Of a stretch of DNA of 50,594 nucleotides, positions 1 through 9,243 are shown piece by piece. The notes under the pieces are model-generated. The model had not been told where the DNA came from, searched no databases, and worked only from the letters and a program-made list of their open reading frames with translations. The DNA lies in NCBI GenBank assembly GCA_032433595.1, contig JASWJB010000322.1:1-50594 (forward strand), given 5' to 3'. Every line of letters begins with the position of its first letter. The first letter of the stretch is position 1. A program made the position numbers and the translations under genes. This stretch comes from Conoideocrella luteorostrata (lineage: Eukaryota > Ascomycota > Sordariomycetes > Hypocreales > Clavicipitaceae).

Positions 1-640
1 CTAAGGCATTATCTCTTGCGGAGTTAATGCCACCTCGATGGCTCAGTTAAACTGTCTCCCGCGTGCCTGGTCAGGGCTGGCCCACCCCACCGCTCACATC
101 ACGATAGCCGGGATAGTTGGGACGGACTTGTTGGGCGTTGCAGTGAGAGTTAGTGAGAGGTCACGCACTGTGGCTGTTTTAGATCAATGTCCTGAGTATG
201 GAGTACCGAGTGTAAACGGCAGCGGGAGCCATTTCGGCAGATGACTTCTCTCTTATAGCAATGCCTTGTATAATAACGAGGAGGTCGTCGATACTTTGCT
301 CATGTTTGATGCTTACGGACTACTTACATAACTAATCCCTCTCTGCCGTTGCCTGTGCTTTTACCATATTTCACAATGGGGAGGGAATCATGAATCCCTG
401 AATCAGATCAATGCATCCGCAGAGCCTGTCAGATTGTGATTGGAGAGATGACGCCTCAAAAAGCTACCAATGTCGGCAAACGTACGGAGTACTCCGTGAC
501 AACATGCATGCATGCATATCCATGCCTCCTGTCCTCTTCCCCGTCCAATCCACCTAATTCCATTCCCCATGTAGGACAGCAACCACTCAACTCGCTCACA
601 CGTAACTACTCTGTTGAGGCCCGTCGGTACCTTACATGCG
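1..640. other. Left-edge intergenic sequence
   Basis: No gene is supported here. Open frames are short and lack splice logic. The tract carries a perfect 14-bp palindrome at 484-497 and an ATGCATGCATGCAT-like run near 503-516. ATG triplets are common up to about 637 and then nearly disappear, which probably marks where the leader of the next gene begins. Confidence 0.5.
484..497. repeat. CGGAGTACTCCG palindrome (CGG-N6-CCG)
   Basis: ACGGAGTACTCCGT is a perfect 14-bp inverted repeat. The identical 14-mer recurs at 41334-41347, and single CGGAGTA half-sites are scattered through the intergenic DNA of the window. CGG-N6-CCG is the geometry bound by some Zn2Cys6 dimers such as Ppr1, but no regulator is identified here. 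Confidence 0.75.
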
Positions 641-1479
641 CCGCATAGCTGCTCCGTACTTCTCACTGTGCTCCAAGTCTGGCATACCGTCCTTGTCCTG
701 CTGTCTCTGCCTGGCTGTGCATCTACACCCGCATCGAGCCTGACCCGACTGCGGCTCGCCAGGCAGGCGTCTTTATCTCTCCGCTCTTCTCTCGGCTTTA
801 CTTCCTTCTTCTTCTTCTTCTTCTTCTTCTTCTCCTTCTTTTATTTTCTTCTCTTTCCCAGTCCTTCCGCCGTCCACACCTTTTATCCAAGCTCGCAAGT
901 CTATTACTTGATTGCCGGGTTGTCTTGTCGTCGCCCCCTTTGTCTCCGCGCTCTCCGTGCTTCGTCCGGTATTCTAGCTTTCCGTAGTCGGCGCCTTTGT
1001 TACGCAACGTTCCGTCACTCGCAGCAGCTGTGTAGCGGCGATTGCTCCAGCTGCTCGTTCCGGCACCTAGCCACTCACAAATGAGCTTCCACCTCGCCTG
1101 ACTGCAACTTGATCTTGCCTGACAAAGACTGATCAGCTAATCGACTTGTTAACCACAAGTCAGTTGGCTGGCGCCGGCATCACCATTCGGCAGCTCATTT
1201 GACACAACCACCCCAAGCCACGCCGACGCCGCCACACCTCGCCGTACCTTGCCTTACCTTGACCTGCATCACCTCACCTCACCCTGCCACTTCATAACTG
1301 TCCGTTAACCGCCTCTCCCTCTCCCAACGCCGTTTCCTCTCACGGCTTCGGTGTCCACAACAACCACATCGACATTGCATCCATTGTCGTCCTGTTTGGA
1401 TTCTCGATTGTACATAGGAGCATCGTCTTTACTTGCCAGAATACGCCCGTCTTACCTATACGCCACTCCTGATACTGCC
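641..1479 (+). promoter_or_regulatory. Long pyrimidine-rich leader with a single short uORF
   Basis: Between the ATG near 637 and the start at 1480 I find only one ATG on the plus strand, at 1081. It opens a 6-codon uORF (1081-1101, Met-Ser-Phe-His-Leu-Ala-stop). The stretch is C/T-rich and contains a (CTT)n tract. Depletion of ATG over more than 800 nt is what a scanned 5' UTR looks like. The transcription start is not determined, and an intron inside the leader is possible. Confidence 0.55.
801..844 (+). repeat. (CTT)n microsatellite
   Basis: About ten near-perfect CTT/TTC units followed by TTTTATTTTC lie within the leader of the small four-exon gene. On the opposite strand it would encode an arginine run, which is not a gene. 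Confidence 0.9.
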
Positions 1480-2187
1480 ATGTCGTCATCCATCACTATC
1501 CCGGCTGGCCGATCCTCGGTCTCGTCTGCTACATTCCATCCATCGTCCAAAGCTATAGGCAGCTCGTCTATGAGCTCTTATTCAAGCTCACCTCCACATT
1601 CGTCCCCTTCAACGAGCCCTAATACCAAGATGCTGCATACACGCCGACCCAGCCTGTTGAGTAAGTCCCGGTCCCGCTCTATTTCTACTGTTGCGCGGCG
1701 ATGCATTCCACATCGTTCAATACTGGAACTCTTGCATCACCCTCGAAACCTCGACCAGCCGTAGATGCAATACCGAATGTAGCGGGCAACAAACACTTGC
1801 TACAATGTTGCAGAGCACTTGGCTGACGGCGGAACACAGGCTCTGCACTTTCCAAGCAAGAAACCACCGTTATCAATATTGGAGACCCTGAGGGACCACC
1901 TCGTCTGGTACGTACTACTCATCACTCTGCAAATCCAGGCACCATGAGATGGCTAACTATCTCTTAATCAGATCTCCTATCTATCCTCCAGCCAGGGCTT
2001 TGTTTGGAATCCAGGTTGGTCTCTACTATCCCCACTCTCACGCAGAGGGTGTCTAACAAGGTGCATCACAGAAATTTTCCTTCCCTCGTATGTCGATTGC
2101 GACTACGTCCCCCTCGAGAACCAACGTGAGCCGGTCCACGAAATCGTTCTCAGTGACGAAGAGTCCCGAAAAATGCTTCCTCAATAA
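1480..2187 (+). CDS. Small conserved-looking protein of unknown function, 4 exons
   Basis: Exons 1480-1660, 1840-1907, 1972-2014 and 2072-2187 join in frame to give 135 residues. Donors are GTAAGT, GTACGT and GTTGGT; acceptors are CAG, CAG and CAG, with branch-like CTGAC and CTAAC upstream. Residues 1-60 are Ser/Thr/Pro-rich and look disordered. The C-terminal half is compact and reads as one module: it includes INIGDPEGPPR, then an SSSQGFVWNPE stretch, then an acidic end with DCDYVPLE and LSDEES. I see no signal peptide, membrane segment or catalytic motif. I recall similar short proteins in other filamentous ascomycetes but know no function, so none is given. The low-complexity head and tiny internal exons (68 and 43 nt) make automatic prediction likely to miss it. 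Confidence 0.75.
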
Positions 2188-3845
2188 ACTAAGCTACGCA
2201 TTTTCGCTGTCCACCATGTTCGATTTTATCGGGTCCGGGACCCCTACCATTAGACACTTTGTTTCGGTTTTGGCTTCGCGTTGAACCAGAAGCCGACCGC
2301 TGGCCCCAATGTGGCGATGCATTTTTCTTCTCTTCGTTCTGTGGCGTGCTTTAATACTTCAACCCTTCCGACTATTGTTATCTCTGATCCTTATTTATTT
2401 GTTTCTCTCATAACTTGTATTCAAGTGGCGTTGCAAAAGGTGTATATCGGTACTCGGACTTGAGCCAAGCAAGACAAGATCTCATCAGCTACAGTGCCAG
2501 AAGCAAGTTCATTAATGCAGCCATGCATGAAACCTACTAGTGGCTGATGGCTCCGCTTGAGTATCATGTGGACTGACAGGCGCAGGGCATGGAAAGAAAC
2601 GTACGATTACGACCTGCTAAGGAATTATTGGGCACAGCTTGGCTCTACGGCAGCTACGGCTTCACGAAAGGGACTCTCGGTAAAGGAAGTTCTTGGAGTT
2701 TTTATTTTTTTCTTTCGGGGTGTCTTCTCTCCTTTGTCGTCCCCAATCTCTCCTTGGTATCAATAGGTAGACTACATGTGCACAGCACACAAAGGTGTTA
2801 ATAGGCGTTCGTGTTGAAATACAGAATTATTCTAGGTAGCCTCTTGCTTCACAGTACGGAGCAGATGTTACTATTCTTACCCCAATAAGCTTGTCTTGTA
2901 AGTACACTATAAGGCGGCAGTTGCTGTACGGCTTGCACGGCATCACTCCGTTAAGGTTGCCGCGAGTCATGGAATTACCTTCCGCAGAAATGAAACTCTT
3001 CACACCCGCTCACATACGACACAATCTGGTAAAACAATTCCATATCTCTAAATAGCACCGTACTATATCTTGCCGCTGAATAACTTCACGTACTCAAATT
3101 TCCAAAGACGCAAGGCACTGAGTCAATCAGTCAAAATCTATGAATTGCAACTGCATGTGAAACGAGAGTGACAATGAACGCGGGGCACATGGGGCACGAT
3201 TGTACTCCGTACTCCGTAAGGAAATAGGTGATTGACCACCCCACTTCCCATTTGCCCACCCGCACTTCGGCGAGACCATATTCAAGATCTATTACGAAGC
3301 GATATGGCCTGGAAATATTTTCTTCAAGTGAGCAGGTGGTGGGCTCTAGCCCGAAGCTACTTTTACATCTGAAAGAGAGAAGGGGTTGCTGGGGACTTCA
3401 TGCTAGCCTAATTATAAAATGCTAGTAACTCCTACCACCAGTCAAGTTCAGCAACTCATCAAGGTTGCGATTCCGACGCCAATACTACACAACTCGCACT
3501 AGTTGTTTTCCCCTTCTGCTACTCTTTCTTTTATATACATCCTGCCATGCAAAACTTTGGCGGCGTCTTCGTCCATGGAAGCCAGTTCGTCCTCATCACG
3601 ACTTGCAGGGTGGTGCAACCCAGCCCACTTACTAGTACTTACTAGTACACAGGGCCGCCGCCCCACCAAATAACCACTGCCAGTCACACTTGACCCTTAA
3701 TCCGCAAAGTAAACAATCGCAACCATCCATCATAACGCGCCAGCAGCAGCCAACTGGTTATCCCCCTCCCCAAAACGAAGAATTGCCAATTCATCCGCCT
3801 TAGTCTACAACAGAAAACTTGACGTTCTTCCTGCGACATTCGATC
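2188..3845. other. Intergenic region, no gene seen
   Basis: This 1.66-kb stretch separates the small four-exon gene from NSL1. Two direct TACTCCG half-sites lie at 3203-3218. Open frames are short, overlapping and without recognisable protein character. Confidence 0.6.
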
Positions 3846-4607
3846 ATGGACCCGGACTCCCAAGCATCCCAAGCCCAGCGCCGAATCGAGCTCCAATCCC
3901 CCGAAGACCTTGCCTACCTCATCGCCAATGTCCGCAAAGCAGCAACCGCACACCTCTACGAAGCCCTCCCCAAAATCGACGGCCAAAATGACGAGGACAA
4001 GCTCCGGGAACACATCGGGACACTAATCAACCAAGTAAAGCATACCCTTGAATACTCTCCTCAAACCCCTAACGTGCCTTCATCATCGAACAGGATAATC
4101 ATTAACTCATTCGGCACGCAGTACATAGATGATACCTTTAACCTCGCCGCCAATAATCTCAACATCAATGGAATGCCTTTCACCTCCTCCCAGTACGCCG
4201 CATTCACAAAGCCTGCCGCATCCACTACACAAGCCTACGAGCCGTTCGACTCCCGCAAGCGCCAACGCGTCGCCGACCTTATTACCCAAGAGGAGAAGCT
4301 TCTCGAGGAGGTGGCCGCGCTAAAGAGGTCAGTTCCCTCCAAAACAGCGGTTGAGCAGGCAAGTCACATCGAGCAGGCGATCAAACGAGATGAGGAGCTC
4401 GTGGAGCAGCGCAAGGCGCAAGTGGTTGAGGAGGTTGTCAGGACCGTGAAGCTGCCCGTTGAGAGGTTGGAGAGGCAGGACGGCGTGGAGAGTGGCTTCA
4501 AGGGTGCAGTTGACACGTTGGGGAGGCTAAAGAGGGATATGCCGGCTGTGGTGGCTAAGATGGAGCGAGCGAGAGTGGCGGGCGAGTATGTTAGGGAGGC
4601 CAAGTGA
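3846..4607 (+). CDS. NSL1: Kinetochore protein Nsl1/Mis14-like
   Basis: Probable subunit of the MIND/Mis12 complex, which links the inner kinetochore to Ndc80 and Knl1. The first ATG of the frame, at 3846, gives MDPDSQ. The N-terminal IELQSPEDLAYLIANVRKAA segment and the following helix match the Mis14-like family (PF08641). The continuous frame hides an 87-nt intron at 4035-4121: donor GTAAAG, a TTAAC branch, acceptor CAG, phase 0. Removing it joins LINQ to YIDDTF, restoring the helix before NLNINGMP and giving 224 residues. The C-terminal half is charged and coiled-coil-like. SEC14 follows convergently. The family call is by motif recognition; the intron is well supported by splice signals and by the improved join. 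Confidence 0.75.
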   Translation: MDPDSQASQAQRRIELQSPEDLAYLIANVRKAATAHLYEALPKIDGQNDEDKLREHIGTLINQVKHTLEYSPQTPNVPSSSNRIIINSFGTQYIDDTFNLAANNLNINGMPFTSSQYAAFTKPAASTTQAYEPFDSRKRQRVADLITQEEKLLEEVAALKRSVPSKTAVEQASHIEQAIKRDEELVEQRKAQVVEEVVRTVKLPVERLERQDGVESGFKGAVDTLGRLKRDMPAVVAKMERARVAGEYVREAK

Positions 4608-5207
4608 GGACAATGGACGGAGGGAGTACTGAGAATGGGCGCCTTTTTGGGCAGGGTCTTTTTTTTGTTTATTGAGGGCTAGTTATTTGATTTGAGCGTG
4701 GCGTTTGGGCAGGAACGGGCATGCACAATGATACCATTTGATTTGAATTTACAAATTACCTTTCGATAGTCTACAAAAGATTATTCAGATGTATTCGTTT
4801 TCCGTATTCGCGAATTTTGATCTCCTTCCTAAGATTACCAGGACAGATGAGGGGCAGGCATGGCACACGATAAAATCGGTGAAAACTAACCGTAGGCGAG
4901 AAAAACTCTAGTAATAATCTTCAAAGTCTTTTTTTATCGAACCCTCTCATGTATGTTGAAGTCATCCTCCACATCAAGCAATATACTCGAGTGCTTTGCT
5001 TCGGCCTTTTCCACACAACTTCACCCGCTTCATTTCAGACGAACAAAGCTCTCATTCCCCAACACGACGCCAAACGCACACGTTAATCTACGCCAAAATT
5101 CAGGCATTCTTGTTGTTTTTTTGTAGGGGGGGGTTCGGCTCGAGGGCGCCTCAACCGTCGTTTCAAAATCTGTGAATCAAGTTGAGTCGGTGCAACAGAA
5201 CCCATAT
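4608..5207. other. Convergent 3' region between NSL1 and SEC14
   Basis: Two genes converge on this 600-bp stretch. It is T-rich after NSL1, as expected for a 3' UTR, and carries a G7 run near 5127. No gene is visible. Confidence 0.65.
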
Positions 5208-6502
5208 TTAGGCAGCAGCTGCCTCCTTGGCTGCCGGTTGGACCTCCTCAAGGGCAGGGGCAGCAGCAGGGGCAGCAGCTCCATCAACGGTCTCAATGCT
5301 AGAGCCATTGTTCTCAATGATTTTGTCGTCATTCTTCTTTTCCCACCAAGCAAGTCGTGCCCACTGAGGGTCGTGCCATGGGCCGGCATCGCTGTTCTCG
5401 CAACCACCCTCGCACTTGCAAGTGCCTCCAAACTCCACAGGCAAGCTCTCTGGATCAACATGCTTCATCAGCTCGCTCTTATAGCCACTGCCCAGAATGT
5501 GGATCTTCTTGACAGTGACGGGGTCTAGCCAACCCTTTACGACGCTCCACACAGTCGAAAAACCCCAGGGTGCGTTGATGAGGAAGAGCTTGCCCAAACG
5601 CTCCGGGTAGTAGTTCTGAGAGATGACGGAGGCCTGACGCACGTATGAGTAGACGGAGGGGACCTTGGTCAGAGTCACTCCCTTGAGGTCCATGACAGTG
5701 CAGCAAGTTTCCAAAAGCTTGTCGGCCTTGCGGGAGCAGGCGGGCAGGCGGGGATCGGAAACGCGCTCGTATTCGACAGCGAGGTTGGTCAACATACGCT
5801 CTGCACTGGTAATTTTGTACATTGCATTCAAGTCAATGCCACCTAGGGTCTCAATATAGATGGGGCGACCGTCCTACGAAAGAAAGCATGTTGTCAAAAC
5901 CATGGCTCAAAAAGTGTATCAGGACAAGATGTCTCATGACTTCATTGGGCATGGATATTATTTACCTTGTCTGTTTTGTGGTAGAATTGCTTGTAGTACT
6001 TGGCGACCTCGGGCTTCTCGGGGTAGTCCCAGGTACCAACTATCTCGTCAAGCTTGGTCTCCCTTCTCCATTTCTCGGTATCGATGAACCTGAGGAGGAA
6101 ATCGGTTAGCCATCTCCGTTGTCCTATCCCTTCAACGGTGCATTGAGCTTCTCTTACATTTGCTTGGATAGGTTGACGTCCCACTTACGAGCTCGTAGGA
6201 ATCGTAACTAAACCGTCAAACGTTAGCTTAGGTACACCAACGTATACTCCGATGCCTTCACTTCGCCATTGTTTGGCCCTCGGGATACAAGGGAAGAAAT
6301 GGCAAGAGCTTGAAGGCCATTAGGGCTTCCATACCATTGTCAATGTGTCCAGACGGCCCTTGAGTCCCTCAGCCTCGAGCATCATGCGGAGTTGATGAAC
6401 TTGGGCAATCTGCTGTTGGGTAAGATAGCCAGCATGACCATCCTGGGGCTCGGCTGCCGTCGTAGGGAAGTCATAATGGTCGTACTTCGCGTCCAGATCC
6501 AT
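5208..6502 (-). CDS. SEC14: Sec14-type phosphatidylinositol/phosphatidylcholine transfer protein
   Basis: Exons on the minus strand are 6502-6335, 6207-6158, 6089-5966 and 5873-5208, giving 335 residues, the usual size for fungal Sec14. The CRAL-TRIO N domain runs from about residue 25 to 90, with LRFLRARKWDV followed by MFIDTEKWRRE. The lipid-binding CRAL-TRIO domain follows: DGRPIYIETLGGIDL, then DLKGV, FLINAPWGFSTVW, and LPVEFGGTC. A Cys/Gly insert and GPWHDPQW close the core. The tail is Ala/Pro-rich and probably disordered. Sec14 couples lipid transfer to phosphoinositide signalling at the Golgi. The start is set by MDLDAKYDHYDFP at the first ATG. Phases (0, 2, 0) agree at every junction. 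It is divergent from the DUF155 gene. Confidence 0.93.
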
Positions 6503-7316
6503 GGTGAGTATATTTGATTAGGGGTTCGCAGTAAATGACGTTTCTGAAAGGCCGACAGGTGGGGAGGCCCAATGTAAACAGAGCGGCGTCCTGGATGACG
6601 AGAGGGAGGGGATGGCAAAGGGCGTACTGAAGTTATGTAATGGTGAAGAAAAAGGAATAGCCAAGGGTTAGAAAATGAAATTGCACAAAGCGGAGGACAG
6701 ATGCTTTCCAAGGGGTCCAGACAGTTTGGCGAGCACGTATTAAGGTAATTAGCGGTGCTGAAAGGTCGTCTACTCTGCCGGTAGGCTCCTCTACTAGGTT
6801 CCCTCCCCAATTATTGCCTCTCGAGGCTTGGAGCTCAAATTGATTCTAGTGGGACTTGTTAAGCTGCCAATCCTCGACCCCCAACTGCACCTCTTCGCCA
6901 GTGATTGACCAGTGATTGGCCAGTTTTGGCCAGTTTTACCACTATTTGACACATTTTGGGGCCATGAGGCGCCTTTTGACCAATGAGCAGGATTGGCAGT
7001 TAACACCGTTGATTCTTGTGTGGGTCACGTGGTGATAAGAGAGCGCAGCATAGGTACGAACAGCTTGCAAAAGCTCATCACTTTTTGAATGCCAACCGGA
7101 GGACGGTGGGCAGTTGCATCTTTCAAAATAATACGGCCGCGAGTAGAGAAATATAAAAGTGATCTTCTTGTCTACCACTCGTTCTTGGCCCCAGCAATCT
7201 AATAGCGTGAAGCCGGGGACACACTCAGCTTCTTGCGCAAACACGTCAATCTGCAACAATCCCAGCTTTCAAACAGCTCCATCTTGCTCCTCAATTGCGA
7301 CTGATAATCCCATCAC
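6503..7316. promoter_or_regulatory. Divergent promoter region of SEC14 and the DUF155 gene
   Basis: About 0.8 kb lies between the two start codons and must hold both promoters. Near 6901-6945 there are imperfect TTGGCCAGTTTTGGCCAG-like direct repeats. No TATA box could be assigned with confidence and no gene is seen. Confidence 0.5.
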
Positions 7317-7340
7317 ATGGCTCCAACTCCATCGACATGA
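7317..7340 (+). promoter_or_regulatory. Seven-codon uORF overlapping the DUF155 start
   Basis: ATG GCT CCA ACT CCA TCG ACA TGA encodes MAPTPST. Its stop overlaps the main start as ATGA (main ATG at 7337-7339, uORF TGA at 7338-7340). This is a termination-reinitiation arrangement, provided the transcript begins upstream of 7317, which is not shown. Confidence 0.5.
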
Positions 7341-8617
7341 GGTGCGCTCCACAACGGATAGCTGTCAACGTCCTTGCCCGGCACATCCACAGCTGCGTAA
7401 TAACCTGCCCACGACCTCGTCGCTCTTTTCACTTCACCACTCCCTCAAGCCTCCCCCGCAAACGACACTTCTTCACATCAAACCCTTTCCTCTCCAATAA
7501 CTCCTCAGAAGACTCAAAAACCATTTCCGAAACCAGTCCCCGACATGACTGGTCAACGGGAAAGCGCAAGACCACCCGCTCTGTTACCGCAAAGAACTCT
7601 CTCCGTCGAGTCGCCATTATTGCACAACAACCCAAGCGAGTAGGCGACAAGTCCAGCGCAGACTCAGATATTGATCCTTCCACTACCATAAGCGCAACAT
7701 GTGTAGCCGAATCCTTCAACATACCCATGGTGGTGGAGATACTCTCTTCTCATGGATTCGCCATTGATCCTGACAACACAGGTTTTGACGCAAACGAGGT
7801 AGTGCACGCTAAGGGCGTCAACGGCGGCGATATATTCGTATTCCCCTCTGGAACAATAGTCACATGGTCATTGCCTCCAGATGTAGTCACTAAGCAGATT
7901 CTCCATGCTGCTGAGGATGCGCACTCTCCAGAGCTTCGCGAGGTAGAGGATCTGGATTTCGTGGCAGATACCTCCCGTGCGGAAAGCACCATGAAAGGCG
8001 ACATGATTGTTCTTGGTACGCGAAGGGAGCACAAAGAGGGCGATACTCTTGACACGACACTGGCCAAAATCGCTTTCTCGTCCGGGTTAGCGCGAAGTAC
8101 CAAGCTTGCCGTTCTCGAAAGCGCCTTGACAAGCTACTTTGAAAGTACGAGAAACATACCCGCCATCTTATCACAAGGATCCGGTCTGCCCCTCGGCCGC
8201 AAGTTCATCCTTCAAAAGACGGGTGAGCTACTCAGCCTGCGCGCTAAGTTGAATCACTACTCGGAACTTACCGATTCTCTCCCCGACATCTTCTGGGATA
8301 GTAAATCCGAGCTCGGCCTGGAAGGATACTACGACCAAGTCGGCCGCGCGTTGGATGTCAATGTTCGTATTCGCACATTGAATCAAAAGATGGATTATGC
8401 GCAAGAAATTGCAACCGTGTTGCGAGAAATGTCCAGCGAGCAGCATGGAACTCGGCTTGAGCTTATCATTATTTTGTTGATTGCCGTGGAGGTTGTCTTT
8501 GAGCTGCGTAGAATTGTTTTGGAATGGCTTCAGGAGAGGGAGGCCACTAAGATGGCCAAGGCAGCCGGTGAATCGGTGGTGCAGCAAGCAAGACGAGATA
8601 GTGATGATATAGACTAG
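7337..8617 (+). CDS. Mitochondrial DUF155 protein (RMND1/Mrx10-like)
   Basis: A single exon of 426 residues. Residues 1 to about 55 are rich in Arg, Ser and hydrophobics and lack acidic residues (MRCAPQRIAVNVLARH, then PRPRRSFHF), typical of a mitochondrial presequence. The DUF155 (RMD1/Sif2/RMND1) domain runs from about residue 125 to 370, with GDIFVFPSGTIVTWSLP, EVEDLDFV, MKGDMIVLG and AFSSGLARSTKLAVLE. Near the C-terminus a hydrophobic helix (LELIIILLIAVEVVFEL) precedes a charged tail, the usual single C-terminal anchor. Human RMND1 supports mitochondrial translation, and yeast Mrx10 is the corresponding mitochondrial protein; the role here is inferred. No in-frame ATG precedes 7337. Confidence 0.85.
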   Translation: MRCAPQRIAVNVLARHIHSCVITCPRPRRSFHFTTPSSLPRKRHFFTSNPFLSNNSSEDSKTISETSPRHDWSTGKRKTTRSVTAKNSLRRVAIIAQQPKRVGDKSSADSDIDPSTTISATCVAESFNIPMVVEILSSHGFAIDPDNTGFDANEVVHAKGVNGGDIFVFPSGTIVTWSLPPDVVTKQILHAAEDAHSPELREVEDLDFVADTSRAESTMKGDMIVLGTRREHKEGDTLDTTLAKIAFSSGLARSTKLAVLESALTSYFESTRNIPAILSQGSGLPLGRKFILQKTGELLSLRAKLNHYSELTDSLPDIFWDSKSELGLEGYYDQVGRALDVNVRIRTLNQKMDYAQEIATVLREMSSEQHGTRLELIIILLIAVEVVFELRRIVLEWLQEREATKMAKAAGESVVQQARRDSDDID

Positions 8618-9243
8618 CGCTCTCTGTGTTGACTAGCATCGACATGTTTCTAGAGATCTATGTGAATGATACCCCATCCCGCTCAAATACAACACATGCC
8701 ATGGTTTGACCATGAATACAACACCACACTTTATTTAATTGGCTCGCCCAGACAACCACAGCAGTTGAAGACAATTGCAAGTATCCCTTAAAGGATCGTA
8801 CATGTTATCTAGATATCGAGATTAGGCTTTAAGCATCAAGTCACTGCAATACGGCATGGCAGCAACGAATTACAGTTTGACAGCCACAAACAGTATCACA
8901 CTCACACATGAGTTCATCCACATAGGACACATAATTTTGCAAGTCCATCGTCCACCTTTCATTATTCAACGGTCACGAAGCTGGTTGTGTACAACTTCCC
9001 CGGTTAGGACATAAAGTTCAGGTCAACCCGTTGCCACTTCCTATCTACCGCTTACATCTCCTCCCCCCCTTATGCCCAAAGCTGAAAAAGAAACGACAAA
9101 AAAGTGGCTTTTTACTCCTAGATACGCCATGTCCGGAAATTGGCACGAGAATACAACGACCCTCAGAAAAACATCAACACATTCTCTTATCCATCCCTTC
9201 GCTTTCCACTCGCTGTTTCTATCTTTTGGGCCACATGTCTCCT
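8618..9243. other. Convergent intergenic region, no gene seen
   Basis: The 626 bp between the stop of the DUF155 gene and the stop of the Gln-rich gene probably hold both 3' UTRs. No open frame looks protein-like. Confidence 0.6.

Noticed and set aside
798..1007. Arginine-rich minus frame at the (CTT)n tract
   Set aside because: Simple-repeat translation only.
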